64,000 nt of DNA, taken from Akebia trifoliata (Eukaryota; Streptophyta; Magnoliopsida; Ranunculales; Lardizabalaceae). The position numbers were made by a program, and so were the translations under genes. This document shows, piece after piece, positions 45,601-56,747 of the stretch. Each line of letters begins with the position of its first letter. Position 1 is the first letter of the stretch. Under the pieces are notes generated by a model that did no database searches, was not told the DNA's origin, and worked only from the letters and a program-made list of their open reading frames with translations. The DNA lies in the NCBI GenBank assembly GCA_017979445.1, contig CM030711.1:44935560-44999559 (forward strand), in the 5' to 3' direction.

Positions 45601-48600
45601 AACTTCTTCTTCACTTACATTTCAAAAAAATTCCCTCATCTCTATCCTTTCGGTGATCTACTCAAGGAAACTTTTTTTCACCATTTCCTTCCAACTATGC
45701 TACAGAATAAGGTCGACGACAAAGTTGAAGTTACTGAGTATGTGAATGCCTTAATTGGTGATGAAACAAAAACATTGTGTCAGTTGGAATTTGGGAGCTA
45801 CTGCCTTTGGTATCAAGAACACAAAGAAGAAATGAAAGACTCAATGGTGAAGAAGATGAAGGACCGGCTTTTTGTGGCCAGAGCTTACTATCCTAGCATT
45901 GCAAAACTTCCAGCACTTGACAAGCTGTCACGTGAAATGAGGCAGAACATTCAAGAATTTGAGCGTATTTTTAGTGAGTCAACAACTGATGCCGATCTTC
46001 CAACAGAGTAAGTGATGGTGACACTTGCATGATTGCATTAATCATTACAAAAAATTATAATGCTCGTTCAAACAATTTCAGTAGTTGTCTGTCTACAACT
46101 ATTATTAGGCTCATATAATAAACCCAAAAAATAGAAATCTAGCAAAAAAAACTATTGGCACCCCAACTTTTACTTATTCTCAACCATTCACTTATTTTCT
46201 TTATTTTTAATTGGGGTGTAATAAGTAAAAGTTGTGCCAATAGCAGGTCAAAAAAAATAAAATTGGGCAAGCTTTTTTTTTTACTTGAACCTGTCAGGAA
46301 CGTTAAGCTCCATTTTGTCTGTTATTGCAGTGTCAAAAAGAAGCTACAGAGGATGGAAGCTGCAATAACCAAAGCTAAATCGTTCCCTGTGGACTTCAAT
46401 AATGTTGACAAGAAACTTAGACAAATTCTAGATCTGACTGATGATGAAGCCCACTTCCACATGAAGCAGAGTGCGTTCCTCTATCAACTTGCCGTCCAGA
46501 CCATGCCCAGGAGTCTCCACTGCCTTTCGATGAGATTGACAGTAGAATATTTCCGATCTCACTCACCTGATATGGACCTCTTGCCGGACAAGAAATACAT
46601 TGATCCAAATTTGCACCACTACGTCATCTTCTCCAGAAACATATTGGCCTCATCTGTTGTTATCAACTCAACTGTAATGCATGCCAAAGTATGTTGAAAC
46701 GTACTCTCTTTTCTGCCATATTATCTATTTTTTATGTTAAAATTTTGATCTTGATCGGTTCTTCTGTAATGTACGTTACAGGAAAGTGGGAATCAAGTTT
46801 TTCATGTGTTAACTGATGGACAGAATTACTTTGCCATGAAATTCTGGTTCTTCAGGAATTCTTACAAGGATGCCATCATTCATGTATTGAACATTGAAGA
46901 TCTTAACCTGAACTATGATGATGCGGAAAACCCACTACAAATGTCATTGCCTCTGGAGTTCCGTGTTTCCTTAAGGAATATTGATAGCCCATCTGTAACC
47001 CAGATGAGGACTGAATACATCTCGGTATTTGGCCACACACATTTTCTTCTCCCTGAAATATTCCAGAATCTAAAGAAGGTGGTGGTTTTGGACGACGATA
47101 TTGTTGTTCAACAGGATTTGTCGCCCCTATGGAGTCTCGAGATGGAAGGGAAAGTAAATGGTGCTGTACAGTTTTGTGCAGTAAGGTTGGGTCATATGAA
47201 AAGTTATTTGGGTGAAAACAGTTTCAACAAAAGCTCTTGCACTTGGATGTCTGGACTGAACGTAGTTGATCTGCTGAAATGGAGGAAGCTGAACCTTACT
47301 GAAACATATCGAAGGTTGCTCCAAGAGGTAACATATTTTCCACAAATAGTTCTTGTCACTGCTATTATTTGTTGGAGGAAGCAGTGCTTCAAATTCCAAG
47401 ATAAACTTGGTGATCAGTCTTCCATGTTATTAGTTTGGCTTTCAACTCCACTAAATGTTTAATAATTTTTGAACATTTGGCACCATGGGAGATTACACCA
47501 TTGGGTAAACCAAGTTGATTTAGATAAAAGAGTTTTTGAGCACTGAGTGTCAAGGTAGTGTTGAAATTAGTACAATTTTAATGGAAAGGCTGTAGAAATG
47601 ATGAAAATATTGAGAGAATTTTAATTGGAACTATACGAAATGATTGATTGTATGAAAACACATAATAAGTCAAACAACAACTAACAGCTGTATAGAGTAT
47701 GAAAATGAAGAGCAACAGTATTCTACTACACGTTGGTGATGGTATGAATAAATTATTGATGTATCAAAGTGTTCAAGACATGGATGATGGTATGTGTGTG
47801 CTTGTATAAATATGCTAATGTGCTTTGAATACATCAAATAAGATGATATATATAACCAATCATAATTTTTTTTTTTTTTTGGGTAGATTATAACCAATTA
47901 TAATTGTTATGTGCAATTTACAAGTCGTTTTACTATATGGGTAAGAAGACGATGGTCAATGTCAGGGCCGAGGTTGCAAATCTTGCTGCTTCTTCCTCTT
48001 CTTTGGTGGAGCTTGTAGCATAGTCTACCCGAGATTGGTTGATGGATGGAGGTGGGTTGGTAGGGAAGGTAGTTGAGATAGGTCGTCAGGCCCTATCAAA
48101 TCATGAGGAGTTTTTCAAACTAAAGCCTAGGGTCAGCACAAAAGCTAGCAATGAGGTGGACGTAGGGGGGAAAAAAGAGGACACGTGGAGTTCAGATGGG
48201 GAGGGGTAGGGCAGCTAGAAGGCGTAGGGAGAGAATTGCAAGGAGTACTGAGGTTAACAATTGGGAGTGTTTTGGAAGACGCGTGGCAGATATGCATCGC
48301 AAAAGGAAAGAAAGGTTTGGGACGCATGCAAAAAAGATTTGGAGGATCAAAGGTCCTCTTGACACGTGGAAGAACACAGAGACGTTTAAGAATAGCATGG
48401 AGGAATCTTTCGTTCGATGTTCTCTAGAAATAGGTGATGTTAGTGGAATGGAGAGTTTTATCGAGGCCTATGGGCTAGAAGACGAAGAATGTGCTTACTT
48501 GGCCCAGGCATCAAACCCAGAGGGTTATTTTGAGGACTCTATGGATTTGGATATAAATTGTGGGCTTGGGCCAGCAGCAGGGGAGGGCTTGAGTGGTGTT

Positions 48601-51600
48601 TTGTCCATTGGGCCATTGGTTGGAGGCACGAAAACGTCAAGAGCGGGCTGCATATGTCTTAATAAAGAGGTGGATGCTTTGGGGGAAGGCTTTTCTTTTG
48701 CATCTTTAGCAGTAGTAGCAGAAAGGGGTTCGATATTGTTTTTAGTTTACGAGTTTGAGGTATAGATCTTATCCCGAGAGGGTGACCTTTTGTTAGAGCT
48801 GGTATGGATGTCAGGTTTAATGGCAAATCATTTTTCGATGAATTTAAGGTTAGCGATGGTAGCAATAGGGTCAGATCTTAGTTATTTAAGAGTTTTCTTA
48901 GATAGAAATCATGGAGACAACAAGGAGGATCACACGATTGTTCTTGGGGATTCAAAGGGGAGGATGACAACCAGAGAAAGGTATAGGTGGAATTTGGTAA
49001 GAGTTATAGAGTTGAGTTTCTCTTTGGGGGTTAATAAGGATTGTTCAGTATTGGAGTTGGGAGTTTTGTCAAATGCGGCGACATACAAAGATTCGATGAT
49101 TGAAGAAAAGACCTCCGAGTTTAGTTGAAAGAGGGTAAAGGCTGTTGGATCATTATTCAAAAAAATGGGTGGAATGTGACCTTGCCCTAAGTTCTAGTTG
49201 GTCTACAGATGCCAAGATGGTTTGGAGGAGTTGGGGTTTGATGCAGAGGCTATAATGAGGAAGAAGTTGAAGATTATCAAAGATTTTGAGGGTGTGGGGA
49301 GGAATCATAGTAAACTAAGGCACGATGTTGTATTAGGCAATGTTCAGAGGAGCGGACTTTTAGTTTTGTAATGATGTTTAAAACTTCATCTTGGAACGTC
49401 AGGGGCTTGAATGATTCGAGGAAGAGAGTAGTTATAAAATCAATAGTGCGTAGTTTGAATCCTTTGATTGTGGATATTCAAGAATCGAAGTTGGAGGTTG
49501 TGGATCAAAGGGTGATTTCGGATATGTGGGGTAGTAGGAATGTGGAGTGGAACTTTGTCCCAATTATCAGGACTATCAGGGGCATTATTTTGATGTGGGA
49601 TAGTAGGAGTTTGGTGGTCGAGGAATCATTGTTAGGTGCCTTTTCAGTTTCTATTTTTTGCAAATTGACAGACAACAATTTAAAATGGGTGTTCTGAGGG
49701 GTTTATGGCCCAAGCAAGGACGAGGAAAGAGCTCAATTCTAGGAAGAATTGAATGACGATAACTCTTATTGGGACTTGTCGTGGTGTATAAGGATTTCAA
49801 TGTTATCAGATTTTCTTTCAAAAAGTTAGGGGGCTCCAGGATTACGACGAAGATGAGGAAGTTCAACAAGTTTGTTCATATTAATGAGTTCGTAGATTTT
49901 CCATTCGTTCCACAACCAAGGGAATCCAGTATTGAACAAACTTGACAGGTTCTTGGCGTCGTCAAGTTGGGAAGAGCATTTTTTAGATTTATCCCAATTA
50001 TCAGTTCCAAATCCAGCTTCGGGCCATTGTCCTATTCTTCTTCGAGCGGGCCTAATTGTTAGGCGCCCGTCTCCATTCCGATTCGAGAACATGTGGCTAT
50101 TGAATGAAAATTTCAAGGAATTAGTCGAGAGTTGGTGGTCGAGTATGAGATTTGTGGGAAGGCCCGGGATGGTGTTTTGATTGAAGCTCAAATACATTAA
50201 GGAGAAGCTAGGAATGGAATTGAGAGGTGTTTGGGAGGGTTGAAGTGAAAAAAAAAAAAACCTTTGTTGGAGATAGAAAAGTTGGACTTGAGGGAAGAAT
50301 TGAGTCCATTTTCCATAGATGCAAGAGTTAGAAGGGGTGCAATTCAAGAGGAGTATAATAATAAGGTGAATATGGAAGAGATTTGTTGGAGAGAGAAGTC
50401 GAGGATTTGTTGGCATAAGGAAGGAGATGGTAACACAAAGTTCTTCCATCGCTTAGCAAATGCACGTAGGAGGTCCAACAACATTCTAAAGGGGTGGCGG
50501 ATTTCTATGCCAATTTATATTTCGAAACCCAAGATGTGAGACCAAAGCTCAATGGATTGCACTTTGATAGTATATCAAAAATGCAAAGGTTGTAGTTAGA
50601 TAGACCGTTCGAGGAAGAGGAAGTGTGGGCGTTTATCTCAAGCCTTTGCTAGGATAAAGCTCCCGAGTCGGATGATTTACTTTGAGATTCTTCAAGAAGA
50701 GTTGGGAAATAACTATGGCAGATTTGATGGCAGTTTTAGTTGATCTTTTTGAGAATAGGATGTTGGATACAGGGTTGAATCGTTCGTTTGTGACCTTAAT
50801 ACCTAAGTAAGTTGGGGTAGAAGACATTGAGGACCTTAGACTAATTAGTTTGGTGGGAGGCACATATAAAATTATTTTGAAATTGCTAGCTACTCATATA
50901 AAAGAGGTGTTATTTGGGGTCATTGATCTTAGTCAAGGGGCATTCGTGAGCAGGAGGCAAATCTTGGATGGTGTTCTTATAGTAAACGAGTGTCTAGATT
51001 TGAGTTCTCAAGCTAGTGTGCAAGATTGATTTGGAGAAAGCCTATGACCATGTAAGTTGGAGCTTCATAAGGTATCTATTGGGTCGTATGGGGTTCGGTC
51101 ACAAATGGATTTATTGGGTGATTAGGTGTGTTTCGTTCTCTTCGTTCTAAGTTTTAGTGAATGGATCTCCAGAGGGTTTCTTTAGGAGTTCTTGGGGTTT
51201 TTGTCAAGGAGACCCTCTTTCCCCCTTCCTTGTTTTGGTGGTAATAGAGGCTTTGGGTAGAATGGTGGAAAGAGCTGTGGGGAATGGAGATTTGGGTGGT
51301 TTTTGCTCAAGTACAGAGGGTTTACTTGTCACCCAATTGTAGTTTGCAGATGATACGTTGATTTTCTTGGATGCAGACATCGAGCAGGAGAGGTTTTTGG
51401 GCGGTATTTTGTGTTACTTTGAGCCGGTTGCTAGTCTATGGGTTAATCTTAGAAAAAACATGGTGTACTCTGTGGGCCAAGTGCTAGAGGTGGATCTTTT
51501 GGCAGCAACTTTGGGGTATTATGCGTGCACTCTTCCGACTTCCTACCTTGGCTTACTCTTGGGAGCTCCTTACAAGAACAAGAGTGTTTGGGATCCAGTG

Positions 51601-53686
51601 TTACAAAAAGTCTCCTCAAGGTTGAGTTCGTGGCAATCGAACTACCTTTCTAAGGGAGGTAAACTAACCTTGATCCAAAGTGTGTTATACGGCATTCCAG
51701 TTGATTACCTGTCCTTGTTAACAATTTTAAGAAGTGTGGAGTTGATATTGGACAAGATGTTTAGAGACTTCTTCCTTTGATCAGTTGGAGGAATGTGTGC
51801 TCTGTTAAGAAATTGGGGGGTCTTGGCTTCAGAAATATTGGGAGATTGAAAGGGGCGTTACTTGGTAAGTGGCTATGGAGGTTTGGGGTGGAACGGGACG
51901 GTCTGTGGAGGAGGGTGATCGCGTCAAAATTTGGGGAGGCTTCTTTGGGATGGGATGTTTCTAGTTTGTACAAATGTGTGGGGTGTGGAAGGGTATTTTG
52001 AAGATTCTACCCTAATTCAAGAAAAGGGTTACTTTTAAGGTAGGGAGGGGAGACAAAGTTAGATTTTGGGAGGATACATGGTGCGGGAAAAATCTTTTGA
52101 GGGAGAGATTTTCAGCAGTATTCGCGTTATTTGGGAAAAAGAACTTCCCCAGTGCAAGCTTTCGAGTGTGGGAAAGTGGGACCATAGGGTGGGACTTGGG
52201 TCTTAGAAGGAGGTTAAATGATTGGGAGATAACGGATGTTTCTGAGTTTGTGGCCTTCCAATAAAAAAGGCCTATTCTCGGTTAAGGACTTCTTCAAAGA
52301 TCTAAGTAGGAGCGGTGACTTGACTTTCCCTCATGTCGTGGTTTGAAGTCTGAGGGTGCCTTCCAAGGTTTTTTTTTTTTTTTGTTTGGACGGCAGTTTT
52401 GGGGAGAATTCAAACACAAGATCTTCTTAGGAAAAGGGGGGTTTGTGGTCCGAACGGGTGTAGCATGTGTATGTCAAGTGAGGAGTCCGCTAATCACTTA
52501 CTTGTTCATTGCGAGGTTGCCAAAGGGGTGTGGGACCATGTCTTTTCTTTGTTCGGAGTGGAGTGTGTGCGCCGGGTTCTATTAGAAGAGTCCTTGAGGA
52601 ATGGCTCCAGTTGGGGTTGGATTTTCGCCATGCAAAGAAGCTATTTTGCAGTTTAACGCTGTTCGCGGTTCTTTTGTGCATTTGGTTCGAAAGAAATGCT
52701 TGAATTTTCCAAGGGAAGGAAAAGTCATCACAAAAGTTAATGAGATCAACTCTTGGGCTCTTATTCTTTTGGTGCAAAATCTTTAAAGAGTTCAAAGTGA
52801 TCTTTTTCCAGGATTTTTTGTCTCGATGGGATGTCATTTGTAGCATTGTTTTGCCTTAGTGGTGGTCGTTGTTACTTTTTTTTTTCATTTGCTTTTTAGG
52901 AGGTTCATCTCGACCTTCCCCTTTGTTCTGTTTCTTTTCTTTATCTTATCTATCAAGTAAATAAATAAATTTTGTCAATATTTTTAGGATATATTTTCAG
53001 AAGAATATTCATTTGAATTTTACTATTTATTGAAACATGTCCACCAAATTCTTGGCTTTTTTATTCATATACAGAAACCATTGGATTAATTTCGTGGAAA
53101 TATTTTGGTATATTTCATGGAAATGTGTTGAAATTTAATATTTGCTGAGTGTATAGGTTTGTGCCATTAATCTTATGGCCCTGCTTATGAACTTTTTTTG
53201 GGAGCTTTGGATCTCAATTACCATATTCAATTACTATATTTGTACTCAGTTCATAGACCAGATACCCCGTAATGGGAAGAGTTGATGTTAAATGTTTGAC
53301 AACAGTAGTATAACTATCACATTTGTCATTTCTGCCTTTTAGTGGGATTTGATATTAGATCTCGAACTTTTTATGGAAAAAATTTCTCTTTCTTACATGA
53401 ACAGCGGCAGACTACGAGAGAGCCATCACCGAGAATTGGAGTATTGCCTGCAAGCCTGCTCACGTTTCAAGATCTTGTATATGCTCTTGATGGTTCATGG
53501 GCCTTGTCTGGACTTGGTCATGACTACGGGATTGATGCCCAAGCCCTTAAGAAAGCTGCAGTGTTGCATTACAATGGGAAAATGAAACCATGGCTCGAGT
53601 TAGGCATTCCAAAATATAAAACATATTGGAAGAAGTACCTGAAACGAGAGGATCAGTTCATGCAAGAATGCAATATAAACTCATAG
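42611..53686 (+). CDS. GAUT7: Galacturonosyltransferase 7 (GT8 family, pectin homogalacturonan synthesis)
   Basis: In Arabidopsis, GAUT7 forms a Golgi complex with GAUT1, anchoring this homogalacturonan alpha-1,4-galacturonosyltransferase; GAUT7 itself has shown little or no activity. Exons: 42611-42755, 42843-42874, 42999-43055, 43138-43197, 45347-45431, 45532-45578, 45706-46007, 46331-46688, 46782-47327, 53405-53686. They total 1914 nt, 637 residues, close to Arabidopsis GAUT7. The protein has a short basic N-terminus, a single signal-anchor helix (residues about 19-41), and a variable stem. The conserved stretch includes YGSYCLW-like [35 protein letters not shown] and [19 protein letters not shown]. 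The GT8 domain carries the metal-binding DDD (residues 466-468) and HYNGKMKPW (from about 599). The N-terminal FVTEDR after the anchor favours GAUT7 over other GAUTs. The last exon could also start at 53411, two codons later. The 6.1 kb last intron holds a LINE. Confidence 0.95.
43991..44160. mobile_element. 170-bp hAT-type MITE in GAUT7 intron 4
   Basis: Left end CAAGGACGGAGCTAGGAT, right end CCCCACTGTAGATCCGCCCA. The bases TTGGGGGT flank it on both sides (43983-43990 and 44161-44168), a perfect 8-bp duplication as hAT elements make. It is a short relative of the element at 30159-31192, sharing GTGGGGGCAA and TTGCCCCCA-type inner repeats. Confidence 0.85.
44413..44437. repeat. Poly-G tract (25 G) in GAUT7 intron 4
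   Basis: An uninterrupted 25-base G run after GTGTGGGTGGGT. On the transcript it could form a G-quadruplex. The exact length is uncertain in any assembly. Confidence 0.9.
46150..46250. mobile_element. Small foldback element in GAUT7 intron 7
   Basis: Inverted arms CTATTGGCACCCCAACTTTTACTTATT-like on the left (starting 46152) and AATAAGTAAAAGTTGTGCC...AATAG on the right. Related arm sequence, GGTGCCAATAGAAACACAC, occurs at about 17750 and 17910 inside the 9.5 kb element. Confidence 0.65.
47945..52955 (+). mobile_element. Degraded L1-type LINE in GAUT7 intron 9, sense orientation
   Basis: Coding order from left to right fits a plant L1 LINE. An ORF1-like remnant lies at 48196-48765. The endonuclease start is at 49371 ([23 protein letters not shown]). 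Reverse transcriptase pieces follow across several frames between about 50260 and 51780: [74 protein letters not shown] and [16 protein letters not shown]-terminal zinc-binding region is at about 52440-52690 ([26 protein letters not shown]). Many stops and frameshifts, including one just before FADD, make it inactive. It carries no obvious splice-site damage to GAUT7 but lengthens the intron to 6.1 kb. The exact 5' end and target duplication were not found. Confidence 0.85.
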
Positions 53687-55609
53687 CAAACTGACGAATC
53701 AATGTGTTAGTGGTCCAGAATCCAAGAAAGTGGAGGGTTCGGCAAAGGAATGAACCTATGGATGTCCATTTACTCAAGTACAGAAATCTTTTTCTTGGCC
53801 AAGGGTCAAAAGCTGGACGGTTGGTGCTGCAGACGGGTGATTACCATGTCGAGTTTGATAGCAAAGATTTTTTAGTTCTCGGTAAATAAAAGGACCAGAA
53901 GATTTTAGCTGCATTATGGTTAAAGCACGAGGGGCAGTTTGTTGGGCTGACAGTTAGCTATGAACGGTCCAAGACAAGGTTTTCTGTTCATCTGTGTCTG
54001 TGATGCATTTTTAAGACTTGGAGAAACAGCTCGGGTTGTTACTATGCTTGTTAATTTGCGCAAGAGTGTACAAGAGACGAGGAGTAGAGTAGGAGCCATG
54101 ACATGTTTTTGTAAATGGGTGCGCATTATTGCATATAGAGTTTCAATTGTCATTCGTTCCTGTGATATAAATGATTGTTATGTTGGTGTCCCCAATTGGG
54201 TTGCCAGTGCCACCATTCAGAATATGAAGATTTTGTCCCTTTTTTTGGGCTAATCTTATTTTAGATTTTGTCTCCGATAATGGTAGTATTAGTGGTTGAA
54301 CATGCTTCTTTTAATGCTCAGCATCCCATATTTATGCTTGACACACCCTAGCACCCAATATTTGTATGGGTCCATCTAGATGGACGACAAATATGCTAGA
54401 ATTGCTTCTTCTAGCTTGCCCGTGGTAGGTACCCCTTCATGCCTAAATTTGCTATGGCATTCCTTGGATGCTTCTCGACTTTAATCTTACTTGTTTCCTT
54501 ACTACACCAAACCCAAGGCCGTTTTGGCCAGAATGTCACACCATGTCGACAGTCAACACCAATGCACTTGAAATGCTCCTCTACATAAACATCATCTTGC
54601 CTGCATATCATGGTCTTGTAAGTTCAGTGATGGAGTGATCGTGCGGTGTGCAAGTCATGGCCTAACTAATGCAAGTCTTTGAGTGCCATACCTGCCACGA
54701 CACCTTGGTGCTCCAATGTTACACAAAAATGTTGAATTGTGTTGAGGCCCCCCCACACCAATGTCAAGTGCCCCCTAGGTGTCATTTGAGTTCCATGTTT
54801 CCTCAAGACACTTGGGTTATGGCCCAAGGGGCACCTGATGTGGTCAACATGTCATAATTTGCTATTTTAAGCATAACGAGGCGCCATGTCACACATACTA
54901 TACCATAGTATCATGGGACACAACTCAACCATTGTGCACTAAGCAAGCTGTGACACTTGGGTTACAACCCGAGGACATCGTTGTAGGTGAGGGGAATTTT
55001 CAGCATATTTCAATATATTAGGGTGTCATTGGAGCACTAGGGCTTTGTACCTTATAAGTCACTCAATGGCTTGTGTTGGTTGGACAGCGACTAGTGTACC
55101 ACATGGTCCGTCTCAGCATTCCACATAATCATGGAGCCCTATGCTTTCCACATGTTTGATGTTGGTACTACACAACACCACCAATGCGCCTGAGAAATCT
55201 CTTCCACCATTTTCAAAACCATCAAGTAACCTTCTCATCTCTCAAATCTATAACCTGTCTTCCCTTAACTTCAATGCCCTAGGTCCAACAGGTCTCAAAA
55301 AATCGTCTCTAATGAATTTCCTTCAACTTAACCTTGGTCACATACAATTGACCCTGTTGGTGACCTTTATCTTTCCTTGTTTGCCGTGGAGGAACACTTG
55401 GCCCCATTGGCCACACGTACTTCGCCCTGTAAATCGCCCTCATCTTGCCCCCACTCACCATGTGCACATGGCCCTCTTAGTTTTTAGGGAGTAGATCCTT
55501 TGCAGCATGTTTTCTTGTGACACTTTTTTGCGTTAAGAAGAGTGTCGCATTGAGATATAAAAAATATCACCACAATTCCCTAGGTGCATGGTCTGGATCA
55601 TATTATATA

Positions 55610-55885
55610 GGAAAAATTACTTAATAGACCTTGTAGAAAGGGATTTTTTTAAATAGTCCCTGACTTTTTGACAGTGACTTAAGTACACTTTTTTCTTTCT
55701 TAAAATTTGTGAACCTCATCTATCCTCATAATATTTTTAGAATACCCAAATTATCCTTTTCTCCCATTCTTTCTTACTTTTGGGTGGGACTGTCTAGTAA
55801 CCACCGTCCCATCCCAAAAATTAGGGGTTATTTAAAAAGAATACCTCCCGTAGGGTCTATCAAATAATTTTTTAAATGACAAGAT
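55610..55885. mobile_element. Foldback MITE, about 275 bp
   Basis: Left arm ATTACTTAATAGACCTTG...GGGATTTTTTTAAATAGTCC; right arm TTATTTAAAAAGAATACCTCC...GTAGGGTCTATCAAATAATT. The centre includes GGGTGGGACTGTCTAGT. Non-coding. Confidence 0.6.
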
Positions 55886-56458
55886 TTACCTATTTTGTCG
55901 GTGAAGCACAACTGTACATGAAGGGTGCCCTTGAAAATTTGTGGGGGTGCCTATAACACAAGCCATGCTATTTGCACCCACTATTTGTATTCACTACACC
56001 TACTTAAAAACACATTTTAGGGTGGGATGTATAAAGGTAAGTGGCTGCACTGAGCATAAATGATGAGAGGAAATCATAGTTTTAAAACTCATTTTGACAT
56101 CTCATCTCTTCCATGAACGAGACCGAGTTGTTTCGAATGAGTTTTTCAATACATTTAAATCATTTTATTCAACGATGAAACAAATGAACCATGATTTTAA
56201 ATCTTGTCCTATACATTTGACTTGTCTATCCATCTCGTTGGTGGACAATATCAAGACCTATTAGACGAGTCGTCACAGTCTCTCCGGCAAGATTTAAAAC
56301 CATGGTGGAAATAGAATGACCCTATTTAGAAAACAAGTTCCTCACTCAGGTGCATTAAGTAATTTCCCTATCCTTTTCGGTTAATGGTAAGTGAAATCCA
56401 TAGCAATGGTGTGACTTGGGAGCTGTGAGAGACACATCTACTCTTAAATCTTTATTGG

Positions 56459-56629
56459 AAAATCCTACGTGACTTTGTTTTTCACTGTGATTTTCATAGC
56501 GTTGATGTGATAGCCATATATTTTTTTCCTCGAGATACAATTAGAAGGAATCTACGGTTATCTGGTTATGTTCGCACGTCCACGTCAGAAATGTGAGAAT
56601 CGCAGTAAACATGTGTCACCCAGCAAGTG
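56459..56629. mobile_element. Foldback MITE of the GTCATGCTGG family, diverged
   Basis: Contains TTTTCACTGTGATTTTCATAG and the inverted GTGAGAATCGCAGTAAAC. The centre has ATAGCCATATATTTTTTTCC with ATCTACGGTTAT. It lies about 120 bp upstream of the MTHFR start codon, so within its promoter or 5' leader. Confidence 0.6.
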
Positions 56630-56747
56630 TATATTGTATAACTTAACACGCCCACTTAGTAAAGTTCGTTGGCTTCTCTACAATAGTCCAATCTCCATAT
56701 CTATAGCTCTAGCTCCTCTTGCTTGACATTTGGAGAGAGAGAGAGAG

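Larger units (their letters stand above)
53687..56747. other. Intergenic region between GAUT7 and MTHFR
   Basis: It begins with the probable GAUT7 3' UTR. The stretch 54300-55500 has somewhat higher GC, with many CACTTGG/CCAAGTG and CCACAC motifs and short ORFs that show no family pattern. Two foldback elements occupy 55610-55885 and 56459-56629. A GA run at 56733-56747 lies directly before the MTHFR start codon. Confidence 0.6.

Noticed and set aside
53704..54253. Short ORFs directly after GAUT7
   Set aside because: They fall in the likely 3' UTR, show no domain, and the GAUT7 protein is already complete.
54411..55494. ORFs of 60-117 codons between GAUT7 and MTHFR
   Set aside because: No recognisable family, no splice-linked neighbours, and repetitive CACTTGG-type composition.
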